From contig JAKIUS010000147.1 of assembly GCA_021647445.1 (NCBI GenBank), positions 1 to 5,288 of the forward strand: a stretch of DNA of 5,288 nucleotides, written 5' to 3'. This DNA comes from Geopsychrobacter sp. Its GTDB lineage: Bacteria; Desulfobacterota; Desulfuromonadia; Desulfuromonadales; Geopsychrobacteraceae. Positions 1-5,288 of the stretch are shown here, piece after piece. The position numbers and the translations under genes were made by a program. Within the stretch, counting starts at the first letter, position 1; each line of letters begins with the position of its first letter. The notes below the pieces were generated by a model, which saw only the letters and a program-made list of their open reading frames with translations, was not told where the DNA came from and did not search any database.

Positions 1-9
1 AGAACCACA

Positions 10-771
10 ATGAGAACCGTTGTCATCCTGCTATTCCTGCTTAGCCTGGTCGCCTGCCAATCACAAAAAGATGAAGAAAAACCGATTGCAGAAATCGACC
101 CGTCGATCCCACAGGAGCAGATCAAAAAGAACGTAACTCCCGCCCCAACAAAACAGATAACTGCCGAATCAACCCCCGCGACTGAAGAGGCGACGATTAA
201 ACAACAAACACCCCCGGGTCCACCCATTACGGAAGACTTTCAGGGCAAACCAATGCTCTCACTCTTCCCGCGGGCCGGGGCCTTCCGCCCCGAGCTTGAA
301 GACAAGAAGGGCCTACAATTCTGGCACACCTACATCGATCATCTGATGCGCACCTCCGGCCCATTCAAGACCGACGAGAAGAGCGACAATATCGCCTTCT
401 CCTTCCGCGCGATCAAGGGACTCGATTCTGTCGGGATGTTTTCTCCTCTAGCGGTTAAACCAGAAACCACTTATGAGGTGCGTACTACCTTCAGTTGCGA
501 CCTGACCGAAGGTGCCACTGCCGGTCTCGGCCTGCTTGAGTTTGATAAATTTCTGTGGCTCGGTGAGCAATATCCCGAGACCCTGCTCAAAGAGTCGCAG
601 GTCGGCAGTCAGGCAGGCATCACCTTAAAAGGCAAGGTCGAAAACCAGATCAAAACCCTGACCTTCACCACCGGCACAAAAACGACCATGATTCATCTGG
701 TCTTTTTCCGCGATGGCGCCCATGATCGCAATAAGGTCAGCATTGACGACATCAGCATCAAGGAAATTTGA
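10..771 (+). CDS. Putative lipoprotein with C-terminal jelly-roll-like domain
   Basis: This is a 253-residue predicted lipoprotein of unknown function. Residues 1-15 form a signal peptide with Arg2 and a hydrophobic core, followed by the lipobox LVAC with the lipidated Cys at residue 16. Residues 17-75 are a low-complexity Pro/Thr/Glu/Lys tether. Residues about 76-253 look like a single beta-rich domain. Its ending, VSIDDISIKEI, with preceding strands such as TTYEVRTTF and MIHLVFF, resembles carbohydrate-binding-module (CBM4/9-like) jelly rolls; this is recognition by eye and tentative. No catalytic motif is seen. The frame is open to the left edge, but ATG at 10 is favoured because it gives a standard lipoprotein signal. 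Only nine bases precede it, so the ribosome binding site and upstream operon partners cannot be judged. The gene converges on its neighbour, with 28 bases between the two stop codons. Confidence 0.85.
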   Translation: MRTVVILLFLLSLVACQSQKDEEKPIAEIDPSIPQEQIKKNVTPAPTKQITAESTPATEEATIKQQTPPGPPITEDFQGKPMLSLFPRAGAFRPELEDKKGLQFWHTYIDHLMRTSGPFKTDEKSDNIAFSFRAIKGLDSVGMFSPLAVKPETTYEVRTTFSCDLTEGATAGLGLLEFDKFLWLGEQYPETLLKESQVGSQAGITLKGKVENQIKTLTFTTGTKTTMIHLVFFRDGAHDRNKVSIDDISIKEI

Positions 772-799
772 TGACGTGCGCGGGTCAAGTCCCCCACCC

Positions 800-1837
800 T
801 TACCACATCTCCTCGACCAGCAGGTTGACCCCCTTCAGCGCCTGGCCATTTCTAATCCGGATCGAACTGTCCGGGCTTCCGGTGTAACGACCGTAGAGTT
901 CGCCCGGTCCCGGTGCGCCGCCCAACTTGTTGCGTGCTGCTAGAAAATAGGTGCCACCCTTGGGAAAACTGAGCAGATATTCGCCCTTGCGATTTGAGGG
1001 CTGCGAAACATAAAGCGGCCGGTTGAGCATGGTTTCATCGGGATAAAGAAGTACCCGCACCCCCGCCACCGGTGAGCCTACGGCATTCTGAACAAGGCCA
1101 CGAATACTGGTTTTACCGAACAGATGATCCGCCTCACGTTCAATTTTTTGCGGTACCTCAACCAGATCAATACCGATATTAAGCACCTGATTCTCTTCAA
1201 GAACCAGCGGATTTTCAGCGTAATAACCGAAAAAATCACCGGCACGTAAGGGGCCGGTCATGCCCCCGGACTGGCGTTTGCGCGCCACAATATAATAGGT
1301 TCCCGCCCCCAACTGCAGTTCGGCGACGCCCGCCTCATCACTCGGCTGACTCATGCCGAACCCCAGACCCTTTAGCTGAGTATTCAGATCGGGATAAACC
1401 ATCAGCGTCACAGCCGTAACCGGCCGGCCGGCCGTGGTGGTCTTGGCGACCACCCCCGGCAACGCATCGACAAGGGGCTTCGCCACAAGCGGATGTCTCA
1501 GCGGCAGGGCAATGCGCAAATCATCGACCCCCTTGCCGCTGACATTGACCGGATTGCGCCCGTAGAACCCAGAAAACTGATCATTCTGAGCTAAAAAATA
1601 ATATTCTCCTACGGGCAGATCCATCTTAAAGAGGCCCTGTTTATCCGATGGTACTGACTGAAAAGGGGGGGGGCCGATAAAACTGACCGTCGCCAGGGGC
1701 CAGGCGCTAACAACCACTCCGGCAACGCCTTCACCCGCCGCCGCGACCTTACCCGCAACCGGTATCATGCGCGCGCAGGCGATCCCCGCACAGAGGAGAA
1801 TCAAAAAACAACCTAAGCCAATCCGTTTCAACATCAT
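800..1837 (-). CDS. Exported protein with three carboxypeptidase-regulatory-like repeats
   Basis: This is a 345-residue secreted protein. Residues 1-22 form a Sec signal peptide (Lys4, Arg5, hydrophobic core, probable cleavage after ACA at 20-22). Cys21 is preceded by G-I-A, a poor lipobox, so lipidation is less likely. The mature part is three tandem repeats at about 25-112, 120-228 and 243-343. Each has a small-residue start (VAGKV, LPGVV, IRGLV), a second strand with VxVxxYP in repeats 2 and 3, an S-P-S/Q-P-S segment, a G-x-YYFLA / TYYIVA / TYFLA strand, and a G-x-Y/F-G-x-Y-like segment (GFYGRNP, DFFGYYAENP, ELYGRYTGSP). These match carboxypeptidase regulatory-like (transthyretin-fold) beta-sandwich domains. 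No peptidase active site is present, so the role is probably structural or binding. Two adjacent ATGs are possible; AGGAA is better spaced for the second. A nine-C tract lies at codons 55-58. The gene is divergent from the downstream lipoprotein. Confidence 0.88.
   Translation of the reverse strand: MMLKRIGLGCFLILLCAGIACARMIPVAGKVAAAGEGVAGVVVSAWPLATVSFIGPPPFQSVPSDKQGLFKMDLPVGEYYFLAQNDQFSGFYGRNPVNVSGKGVDDLRIALPLRHPLVAKPLVDALPGVVAKTTTAGRPVTAVTLMVYPDLNTQLKGLGFGMSQPSDEAGVAELQLGAGTYYIVARKRQSGGMTGPLRAGDFFGYYAENPLVLEENQVLNIGIDLVEVPQKIEREADHLFGKTSIRGLVQNAVGSPVAGVRVLLYPDETMLNRPLYVSQPSNRKGEYLLSFPKGGTYFLAARNKLGGAPGPGELYGRYTGSPDSSIRIRNGQALKGVNLLVEEMW
1665..1673 (-). repeat. Nine-base C homopolymer inside coding sequence
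   Basis: Nine consecutive G on the plus strand read as nine C in the coding strand, encoding the end of Gly55 and Pro56-Pro58 of the exported protein. The present length keeps the gene in frame. Reading the following bases by hand, one extra C would bring TAA (1641-1643) into frame, and one lost C would bring TAG (1609-1611) into frame. Either change would remove about four fifths of the protein. Whether the tract varies in the population is not visible here. Confidence 0.9.
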
Positions 1838-1840
1838 TTA

Positions 1841-1845
1841 TTCCT
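1841..1845 (-). promoter_or_regulatory. Ribosome binding site of the exported beta-sandwich protein
   Basis: AGGAA on the minus strand precedes the tandem start codons ATGATG. It sits three bases before the first ATG and six before the second, so the spacing favours the second ATG (codon 2 as annotated). It is the only clear Shine-Dalgarno-like site seen at a gene start in the window. Confidence 0.6.
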
Positions 1846-1874
1846 AATTTTAAAAAGTTCAATCACAGCAGACG

Positions 1875-1883
1875 ATAATACCA
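1875..1883 (-). promoter_or_regulatory. Candidate extended -10 promoter for the minus-strand gene
   Basis: The minus strand reads TGGTATTAT: a TGn extension followed by TATTAT, five of six matches to the sigma-70 -10 consensus. The nearest -35-like hexamer, TTGATG, is only 14 bases upstream, which is too close for a standard spacer, so the extended -10 would have to carry recognition. Transcription starting about seven bases downstream would give a leader of roughly 30 bases before the ATG. The site lies in the divergent intergenic region. This is inference from consensus only. Confidence 0.35.
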
Positions 1884-1904
1884 TATGTATCCCGCATCAA
1901 TTTA

Positions 1905-1934
1905 TTGAACCTGCTAATATTTAAGTGCTTTTAT
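1905..1934 (+). promoter_or_regulatory. Weak candidate promoter for the plus-strand lipoprotein gene
   Basis: TTGAAC (1905-1910) and TTTTAT (1929-1934) are separated by 18 bases. Each matches the sigma-70 consensus at four of six positions. The location, about 75 bases before the preferred ATG, is reasonable, and the surrounding sequence is AT-rich. The match is weak, and other promoters in this region are possible. Confidence 0.22.
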
Positions 1935-2011
1935 CTGGCGCCAAAAGATCATCTGCACTAAAATAACAAATAATTTCACATTTGAGAAAGCCACAAATTT
2001 CTCCCTCTCAG

Positions 2012-3325
2012 ATGAAAGCGATAATCATGCCGATTCTCATTCTTATGCTTTTCACATTTTTGATTTCAGGTTGCGATACGCAAGAACATGGAAACAACCA
2101 GGTGCAACCCGTTACCACTCAACCACAAACAACCCTCAAGCTGATGCAGCAGAGCATAACCGCCCCACTCTTTGAACTCCCCTCTCAGGCTCCAGAGATC
2201 TGGCGACAATACAAGGATCAACAACCGGCACTGGTTCTCTTTTCAGAACATCCATTTTTAACCCCCATTCCCCAAGAACTGAAAAAAACCGTTGCGACGC
2301 TACTCGCTCAGGGGACAGCTAAAGATTTCTATCAACACGGCAGCATCCAGCGCTCTCAACCACAACTGCTCCCGCAACAGGTTCTCAGTGCGACACTGAC
2401 CAACCACTTTTTTTCCGAGGTCATCTGGTATTTCCCCTCAATGCAACCTGCGTCCGAGATCAGTGTCACAAAACTCCGCAAACAAATGACCACGGCTGGC
2501 TTCTTAACCAAAGAAGAAGCCACGAAACTACAACAGATCGATGAGGGAGTATTTGAAGGAGAGGTTCAGGGCGTTCCCTTACGAATTATCCATCCTCTTG
2601 CCGCGCTTCCTGAGATAGAGCGTCCAATTATCCTGCATGTGGATCTTGGCTATTTCAAGGGTCAATTTAAAAATGAGATCAGCACCCCGGTTTACGATAT
2701 CCTGCGCGAGACTGCACAACTGCTCAGTGACAGCCGATGGAACACCCTGGCCGTAACCCTGTCAGCATCGACTGAGAATGGCAATTATTCGCTGGCTTCT
2801 CGTTTTTTGATGACTGATCTGGCGCTGGCCCTTAAAGACCCTTCGCTCCTCAACGATCAAATGCCCTCAAGTTGGTCGAATCGCAAAGAATATATGTTCA
2901 GTCAAAATTTTTTCCAAGAGGCCAAGGCGCAAAAATTAATTAAACTTAGCGCAGCAGACTTCCCCAACGACCCCTCTGTTCAATATGATTTTTACCGGGT
3001 ATTGATTCAAACTGGCGCGAGCCGGACTGCTTTCGCTCAACTCGACAAGGTCGTCACCATGGGCCCTGCCTATGCTGAAGAATATCTGACCCTGGCAGAA
3101 ACCGGACAAGAAAAGGGCTGGATCAAGCAAACCTTAAAACTGCTAGATAAAGCGGCGACAATCTATCCGCAAAATCCTTTCATTTTATTACGGAAAGCAG
3201 ACTTACTGCGCGCACAAAAAAAAGACGCCGAGGCGCGAAAAATTTACAGCCGACTGCAAAAATATAACTGGTCAAAATACTACTACCCAACCATGCCTGA
3301 CGAGCTGAAAAAGCGCAGGAACTAA
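2012..3325 (+). CDS. Lipoprotein of unrecognised family with TPR-like C-terminus
   Basis: I do not recognise this family. From the ATG at 2012 the protein has 437 residues. Residues 1-20 are a signal peptide (Lys2, hydrophobic core) ending in the lipobox ISGC with Cys21, so it is probably a membrane-anchored periplasmic or outer-membrane lipoprotein. A Gln/Thr-rich tether follows to about residue 50. The central region (about 55-300) contains conserved-looking hydrophobic strands, including LVLFSEHPFLTPIP at 74-87 and IILHVDLGYF at 206-215. Residues about 306-415 are helical with TPR-like spacing (for example KLLDKAATIYPQNPFILLRKADLL), suggesting a protein-protein interaction module. A TTG at 1982 would add ten residues, but ATG at 2012 gives the more typical lipoprotein signal; ATG at 2027 would lose the positive charge. 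None of the starts has a good Shine-Dalgarno. The gene looks less GC-rich than its left neighbour. It converges on the cytochrome gene. Confidence 0.82.
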   Translation: MKAIIMPILILMLFTFLISGCDTQEHGNNQVQPVTTQPQTTLKLMQQSITAPLFELPSQAPEIWRQYKDQQPALVLFSEHPFLTPIPQELKKTVATLLAQGTAKDFYQHGSIQRSQPQLLPQQVLSATLTNHFFSEVIWYFPSMQPASEISVTKLRKQMTTAGFLTKEEATKLQQIDEGVFEGEVQGVPLRIIHPLAALPEIERPIILHVDLGYFKGQFKNEISTPVYDILRETAQLLSDSRWNTLAVTLSASTENGNYSLASRFLMTDLALALKDPSLLNDQMPSSWSNRKEYMFSQNFFQEAKAQKLIKLSAADFPNDPSVQYDFYRVLIQTGASRTAFAQLDKVVTMGPAYAEEYLTLAETGQEKGWIKQTLKLLDKAATIYPQNPFILLRKADLLRAQKKDAEARKIYSRLQKYNWSKYYYPTMPDELKKRRN

Positions 3326-3373
3326 CGTTCTGATCTATCTTCAATCTGAATCGGTAGAGCTCTTGAAAAAGTC

Positions 3374-3399
3374 GTCATCCCCTTTAACACGGGAATCCA
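3374..3399. repeat. Degenerate dRS3-like palindromic repeat
   Basis: GTCATCCC and GGGAATCCA flank a nine-base spacer, resembling the widespread bacterial repeat GTCATTCCC-N-GGGAATCCA, which includes the neisserial dRS3 core ATTCCC-N8-GGGAAT. The left arm carries C where the consensus has T, so the palindrome is imperfect. It lies in the convergent spacer, a usual place for such repeats. One copy cannot establish that it is repeated in this genome. Confidence 0.4.
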
Positions 3400-3413
3400 A
3401 CAGCAATTCGGTT

Positions 3414-3421
3414 TAAACAAC
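3414..3421. repeat. Left target-site duplication (TAAACAAC)
   Basis: The eight bases TAAACAAC directly abut the left terminal inverted repeat of the 80-bp element. They are repeated exactly, in the same orientation, immediately after its right end at 3502-3509. An exact 8-bp direct repeat at both borders is the expected footprint of transposition. Confidence 0.65.
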
Positions 3422-3501
3422 GTAACTATTCAGCACGATGGGTTCGCGCCCCCCATATCAAGGGACGCATGAACCCCTCTCGGAAGAGGCTGAATAGTCA
3501 C
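3422..3501. mobile_element. 80-bp MITE-like non-autonomous element
   Basis: The element is bounded by 13-bp terminal inverted repeats, GTAACTATTCAGC at 3422-3434 and, read on the minus strand, GTGACTATTCAGC at 3489-3501, with one mismatch. An exact 8-bp direct repeat lies outside both ends. The core folds: GGGTTC (3440-3445) pairs with GAACCC (3471-3476), extended by GCG/CGC and CCC/GGG, and CCTCT-CGGA-AGAGG (3476-3489) forms a second small hairpin that competes for one or two end bases with its neighbours. It has no coding capacity. GTAA ends and 8-bp duplications are hallmarks of IS66-family elements, so mobilisation by an IS66-like transposase is an inference. No transposase is in the window. 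Alternatives are a REP-type palindrome or a structured RNA, but the flanking duplication favours transposition. Confidence 0.65.
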
Positions 3502-3509
3502 TAAACAAC
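3502..3509. repeat. Right target-site duplication (TAAACAAC)
   Basis: This is the exact partner of the TAAACAAC at 3414-3421, starting at the base after the right terminal inverted repeat. The pre-insertion site can be reconstructed by removing one copy of it together with the 80-bp element. Confidence 0.65.
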
Positions 3510-3521
3510 AACCAATGAAAC

Positions 3522-3565
3522 GACAAAGGCCCGCATCATTTGCTTGAATAATGCGGGCCTTTGTC
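3522..3565. terminator. Bidirectional hairpin terminator between convergent genes
   Basis: GACAAAGGCCCGCAT (3522-3536) is perfectly complementary to ATGCGGGCCTTTGTC (3551-3565), giving a 15-bp GC-rich stem. A C/A mismatch, three further pairs and a six-base loop follow. It starts five bases beyond the cytochrome stop codon and so should terminate that minus-strand gene. It also faces the plus-strand lipoprotein gene about 200 bases upstream. The U-tract is short: TTT lies within the stem, and the bases beyond are only moderately T-rich on either strand. It may therefore act partly as a 3'-end stabiliser. The mobile element lies between it and the lipoprotein gene. Confidence 0.8.
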
Positions 3566-3570
3566 ACTGC

Positions 3571-5288
3571 TTACTGATCTGGAGCTAACCGGTTCCAACC
3601 GCTTGCCTGACTTTCGTTACGGTGACAGTTGCCCATCAATTCGGTTGCAATGGAATTTGTCGCCTTTGGCCCCATGGTGTAGGTCCCTTGCTTTCGAGAT
3701 CTCATGGTCGTCGACCAACCATTACCACTATTTTTCACCGTTTTATAATCGAGGCAGTTGGTGATCAACAGGGCTGGCAACCCGGAGGCATGCGGGCTAT
3801 GACACTTGGAACAACTGAAGTCGTGCGCGCGGCCAGAGGACCCGCCATTGGTGCCAATACCTCCGTTGCTATACCAGGTACTGTACTGGCCACCCCGGGA
3901 GTGACTGCCTTCGGTTCCACCATACCAGCCGCTATTATCCGGTGGGGCATAACCATTTTCGGCTGGCTTCACATTTTCGATAGAGTTGGATGAAGGCATA
4001 TAGTCTTTCGGTTTCCAGGTCGGCTGACTGTTATCTCCCCACTGAGACCCGCTGCTGAAACTCACCATCTGGTTCTGCATGCCCATATTCAGTTGTGAAG
4101 CACCAGTATTTATACGCCGTGCATCAAACAAGTTAGATTTTTTAGTGCCGGTGCCGCCAATAGTCGAGTTACTGTGACCGTTGGTCCCCACCCAGAGTTT
4201 AGAGCCACTGTAGTAATCCATACTGTTAACATTAGTGCCATGACACATGGTGCACAGGCCCGCAGTTCCCGACAGGGTCTTTCCATTCATTGGCCAGCCG
4301 CTGTTCTGATCGATGAAGAAACCACCGGTTTGGGTCGACTGCGAGGCAAAGAGGCGCGGCACCGGATTGTCCTGGGGCTGACCGGACCAGACGTTGCCAT
4401 TATAGTTGTCACCCGATTGCGGAGGCCGTTCCAGGGGATAGGGATTACTCAACCAGGTCCCACGCAGATAGGGTTTACCCGATTTATTATCACTGCTGGC
4501 CAGATTCAGATCATGCACATCATGACAGTAACTACAGCGGATATTCCCCGCAGTCTCCATACTGGAGATGCTGATCAGGCCGCTACCGTTGACATTATTT
4601 CCGACACTGGAATTCTCGGCACCCGCGTTGACCGAATGAATCGAAGCCACCGGACGATTTGGCAACACATTTCCTGGCGGTTGAAAACTAGCCGTGGTCC
4701 AATTCCTTGACGAAATTGTATAGCCATTGAAATCGCCACCTTTCCGCCAATCGGTGGAACCGAGCTGGTGGCAGTTCCAGCAGATTTCGGCCTCAGTGCT
4801 CCCTGATGTCGCTGTGCCTCCCAAGGCGATGCCCGTTTCACCATTTGCTGAGTAATTAATGCCGACGGTGGGATTATTGGGAACCTCAACCGTTCCGGCA
4901 TTGTGGGCTCCATGACATTGCACGCAGGTGTAACCGGTTGCATTTTCTGAGTGACTACCAGCAGAGGTCACCTTGGGCGCACCATTGGAGCCGGTCTCAT
5001 GACAGCCGTTACAATCACCGCCGCCATACTCATGCAACTGAACAGAGAACCCGGAATCACTTAATTGATGTGCCGTATTATTGGCATGACAAGCCTTGGC
5101 ACAACCATAGGCACCGGTACCCGCAGCGACATATTCGGCACTCTGATTATTATTGGGGGTAGAAATACCGTTCATCTCAATCTTACCATCCATGTGATAA
5201 CTGGCCTGATAAGCATCACCACCAGCAGCACTATTATCGATCACCCCAGCCTGGCTCTTGCCATGACAAGTCTGGCAATCGGCGTGAT
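3571..5288 (-). CDS. Multiheme c-type cytochrome, C-terminal part (5' end outside window)
   Basis: The frame is open from the stop at 3571 through the right edge, giving 571 complete codons, with the N-terminus and signal peptide missing. Numbering from the first complete codon (5286), heme-binding motifs are CQTCH 4-8, CNGCH 92-96, CVQCH 121-125, CWNCH 169-173, CSYCH 251-255, CTMCH 345-349 and CSKCH 492-496. An unusual CAKACH (CX3CH) lies at 62-67. That makes seven canonical sites and one variant. A final MGNCH at 551-555 lacks the first Cys. Three motifs continue as CXXCHxxH. The sequence between hemes is long and Gly/Ser/Asn/Trp-rich, as in secreted or outer-surface cytochromes. The segments HDFSCSKCH, LLITNCLD and NCHR look like the C-terminus of Geobacter CXXCH-type cytochromes. 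The likely role is periplasmic or extracellular electron transfer. A GTG at 5244 could be mistaken for the start, but CQTCH is encoded in frame upstream. A specific gene name cannot be assigned. Confidence 0.92.
   Translation of the reverse strand, partial: HADCQTCHGKSQAGVIDNSAAGGDAYQASYHMDGKIEMNGISTPNNNQSAEYVAAGTGAYGCAKACHANNTAHQLSDSGFSVQLHEYGGGDCNGCHETGSNGAPKVTSAGSHSENATGYTCVQCHGAHNAGTVEVPNNPTVGINYSANGETGIALGGTATSGSTEAEICWNCHQLGSTDWRKGGDFNGYTISSRNWTTASFQPPGNVLPNRPVASIHSVNAGAENSSVGNNVNGSGLISISSMETAGNIRCSYCHDVHDLNLASSDNKSGKPYLRGTWLSNPYPLERPPQSGDNYNGNVWSGQPQDNPVPRLFASQSTQTGGFFIDQNSGWPMNGKTLSGTAGLCTMCHGTNVNSMDYYSGSKLWVGTNGHSNSTIGGTGTKKSNLFDARRINTGASQLNMGMQNQMVSFSSGSQWGDNSQPTWKPKDYMPSSNSIENVKPAENGYAPPDNSGWYGGTEGSHSRGGQYSTWYSNGGIGTNGGSSGRAHDFSCSKCHSPHASGLPALLITNCLDYKTVKNSGNGWSTTMRSRKQGTYTMGPKATNSIATELMGNCHRNESQASGWNRLAPDQ
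5086..5103 (-). other. Variant CX3CH heme-binding site in the cytochrome
   Basis: The codons TGT GCC AAG GCT TGT CAT encode C-A-K-A-C-H, with three residues between the cysteines instead of two. It follows a Gly/Ala-rich stretch and is placed as regularly as the neighbouring hemes, with CNGCH 24 residues later. Longer-spaced heme motifs are known in some multiheme cytochromes, so it may bind heme, but this is inferred. Confidence 0.6.

Noticed and set aside
772..799. Possible terminator between the first two convergent genes (GGG-TCAAGT-CCC)
   Set aside because: Only three to four base pairs and no T-tract; too weak to call.
713..943. Plus-strand open frame spanning the convergent gene ends
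   Set aside because: It overlaps the end of the lipoprotein gene out of frame and the end of the exported protein gene in antisense; there is no support for it as a gene.
1932..1949. GGCGCC palindrome (1937-1942) with partial ATCT/AGAT arms as a possible operator
   Set aside because: The outer arms are asymmetric around the centre and a six-base GC palindrome is common by chance; no matching second site was seen.
3216..3223. Run of eight A in the TPR-like lipoprotein gene as a slippage site
   Set aside because: It encodes Lys-Lys near the C-terminus in a fairly A-rich gene, so a slip would have limited effect and chance occurrence is likely.
3422..3501. Reading the branched palindrome as a cyclic-dinucleotide riboswitch or an integron attC site
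   Set aside because: It lies at the 3' ends of both flanking genes rather than in a leader, I do not see the conserved riboswitch core or attC end motifs, and the exact flanking 8-bp repeat fits transposition better.
4174..4710. A 178-codon plus-strand open frame opposite the cytochrome, plus shorter ones at 3622-3993 and 4938-5162
   Set aside because: They are antisense to a frame with seven CXXCH motifs, have no ribosome binding site or recognisable domain, and their composition reflects the opposite strand.
4575..4943. A 122-codon minus-strand open frame overlapping the cytochrome in another frame
   Set aside because: It lies wholly inside the cytochrome coding region and has no recognisable motif or start signal of its own.

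Overview
The window looks like chromosomal DNA from a dissimilatory metal- or sulfur-reducing bacterium of the Desulfuromonadales/Geobacter type. The main reason is a long, heme-binding, Gly/Ser/Asn-rich multiheme c-type cytochrome whose C-terminal region (HDFSCSKCH, then LLITNCLD, then NCHR) resembles Geobacter-type surface cytochromes. The assignment rests on family recognition by eye, not on a search.

Layout: (1) 10-771, plus strand, a lipoprotein with a Pro/Thr/Glu-rich tether and a jelly-roll-like C-terminal domain. (2) 800-1837, minus strand, convergent with gene 1, an exported protein built from three tandem carboxypeptidase-regulatory-like beta-sandwich repeats, with a nine-base C tract near its 5' end. 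(3) 1838-2011, a short AT-rich divergent promoter region. (4) About 2012-3325, plus strand, a lipoprotein of unrecognised family with a TPR-like helical C-terminus. (5) 3326-3570, a non-coding convergent region holding a degenerate dRS3-like palindrome, an 80-bp MITE-like element with an exact 8-bp target-site duplication, and a strong bidirectional hairpin terminator. (6) 3571 to beyond 5288, minus strand, the C-terminal part of the multiheme cytochrome. Its reading frame stays open through the window edge, so its true start lies outside.

All four proteins appear to be exported: two lipoproteins, one Sec-secreted beta-sandwich protein, and a cytochrome that must receive heme in the periplasm. 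The window therefore reads as cell-envelope accessory DNA, possibly supporting extracellular electron transfer. Alternating gene orientation argues against one operon, so a joint function is only an inference.

The best new observation is the 80-bp element at 3422-3501. It has 13-bp imperfect terminal inverted repeats beginning GTAA/GTGA, the exact flanking repeat TAAACAAC, and an internally foldable core. This fits a non-autonomous element moved by an IS66-like transposase. I see no CRISPR array, tRNA, rRNA or defence system.
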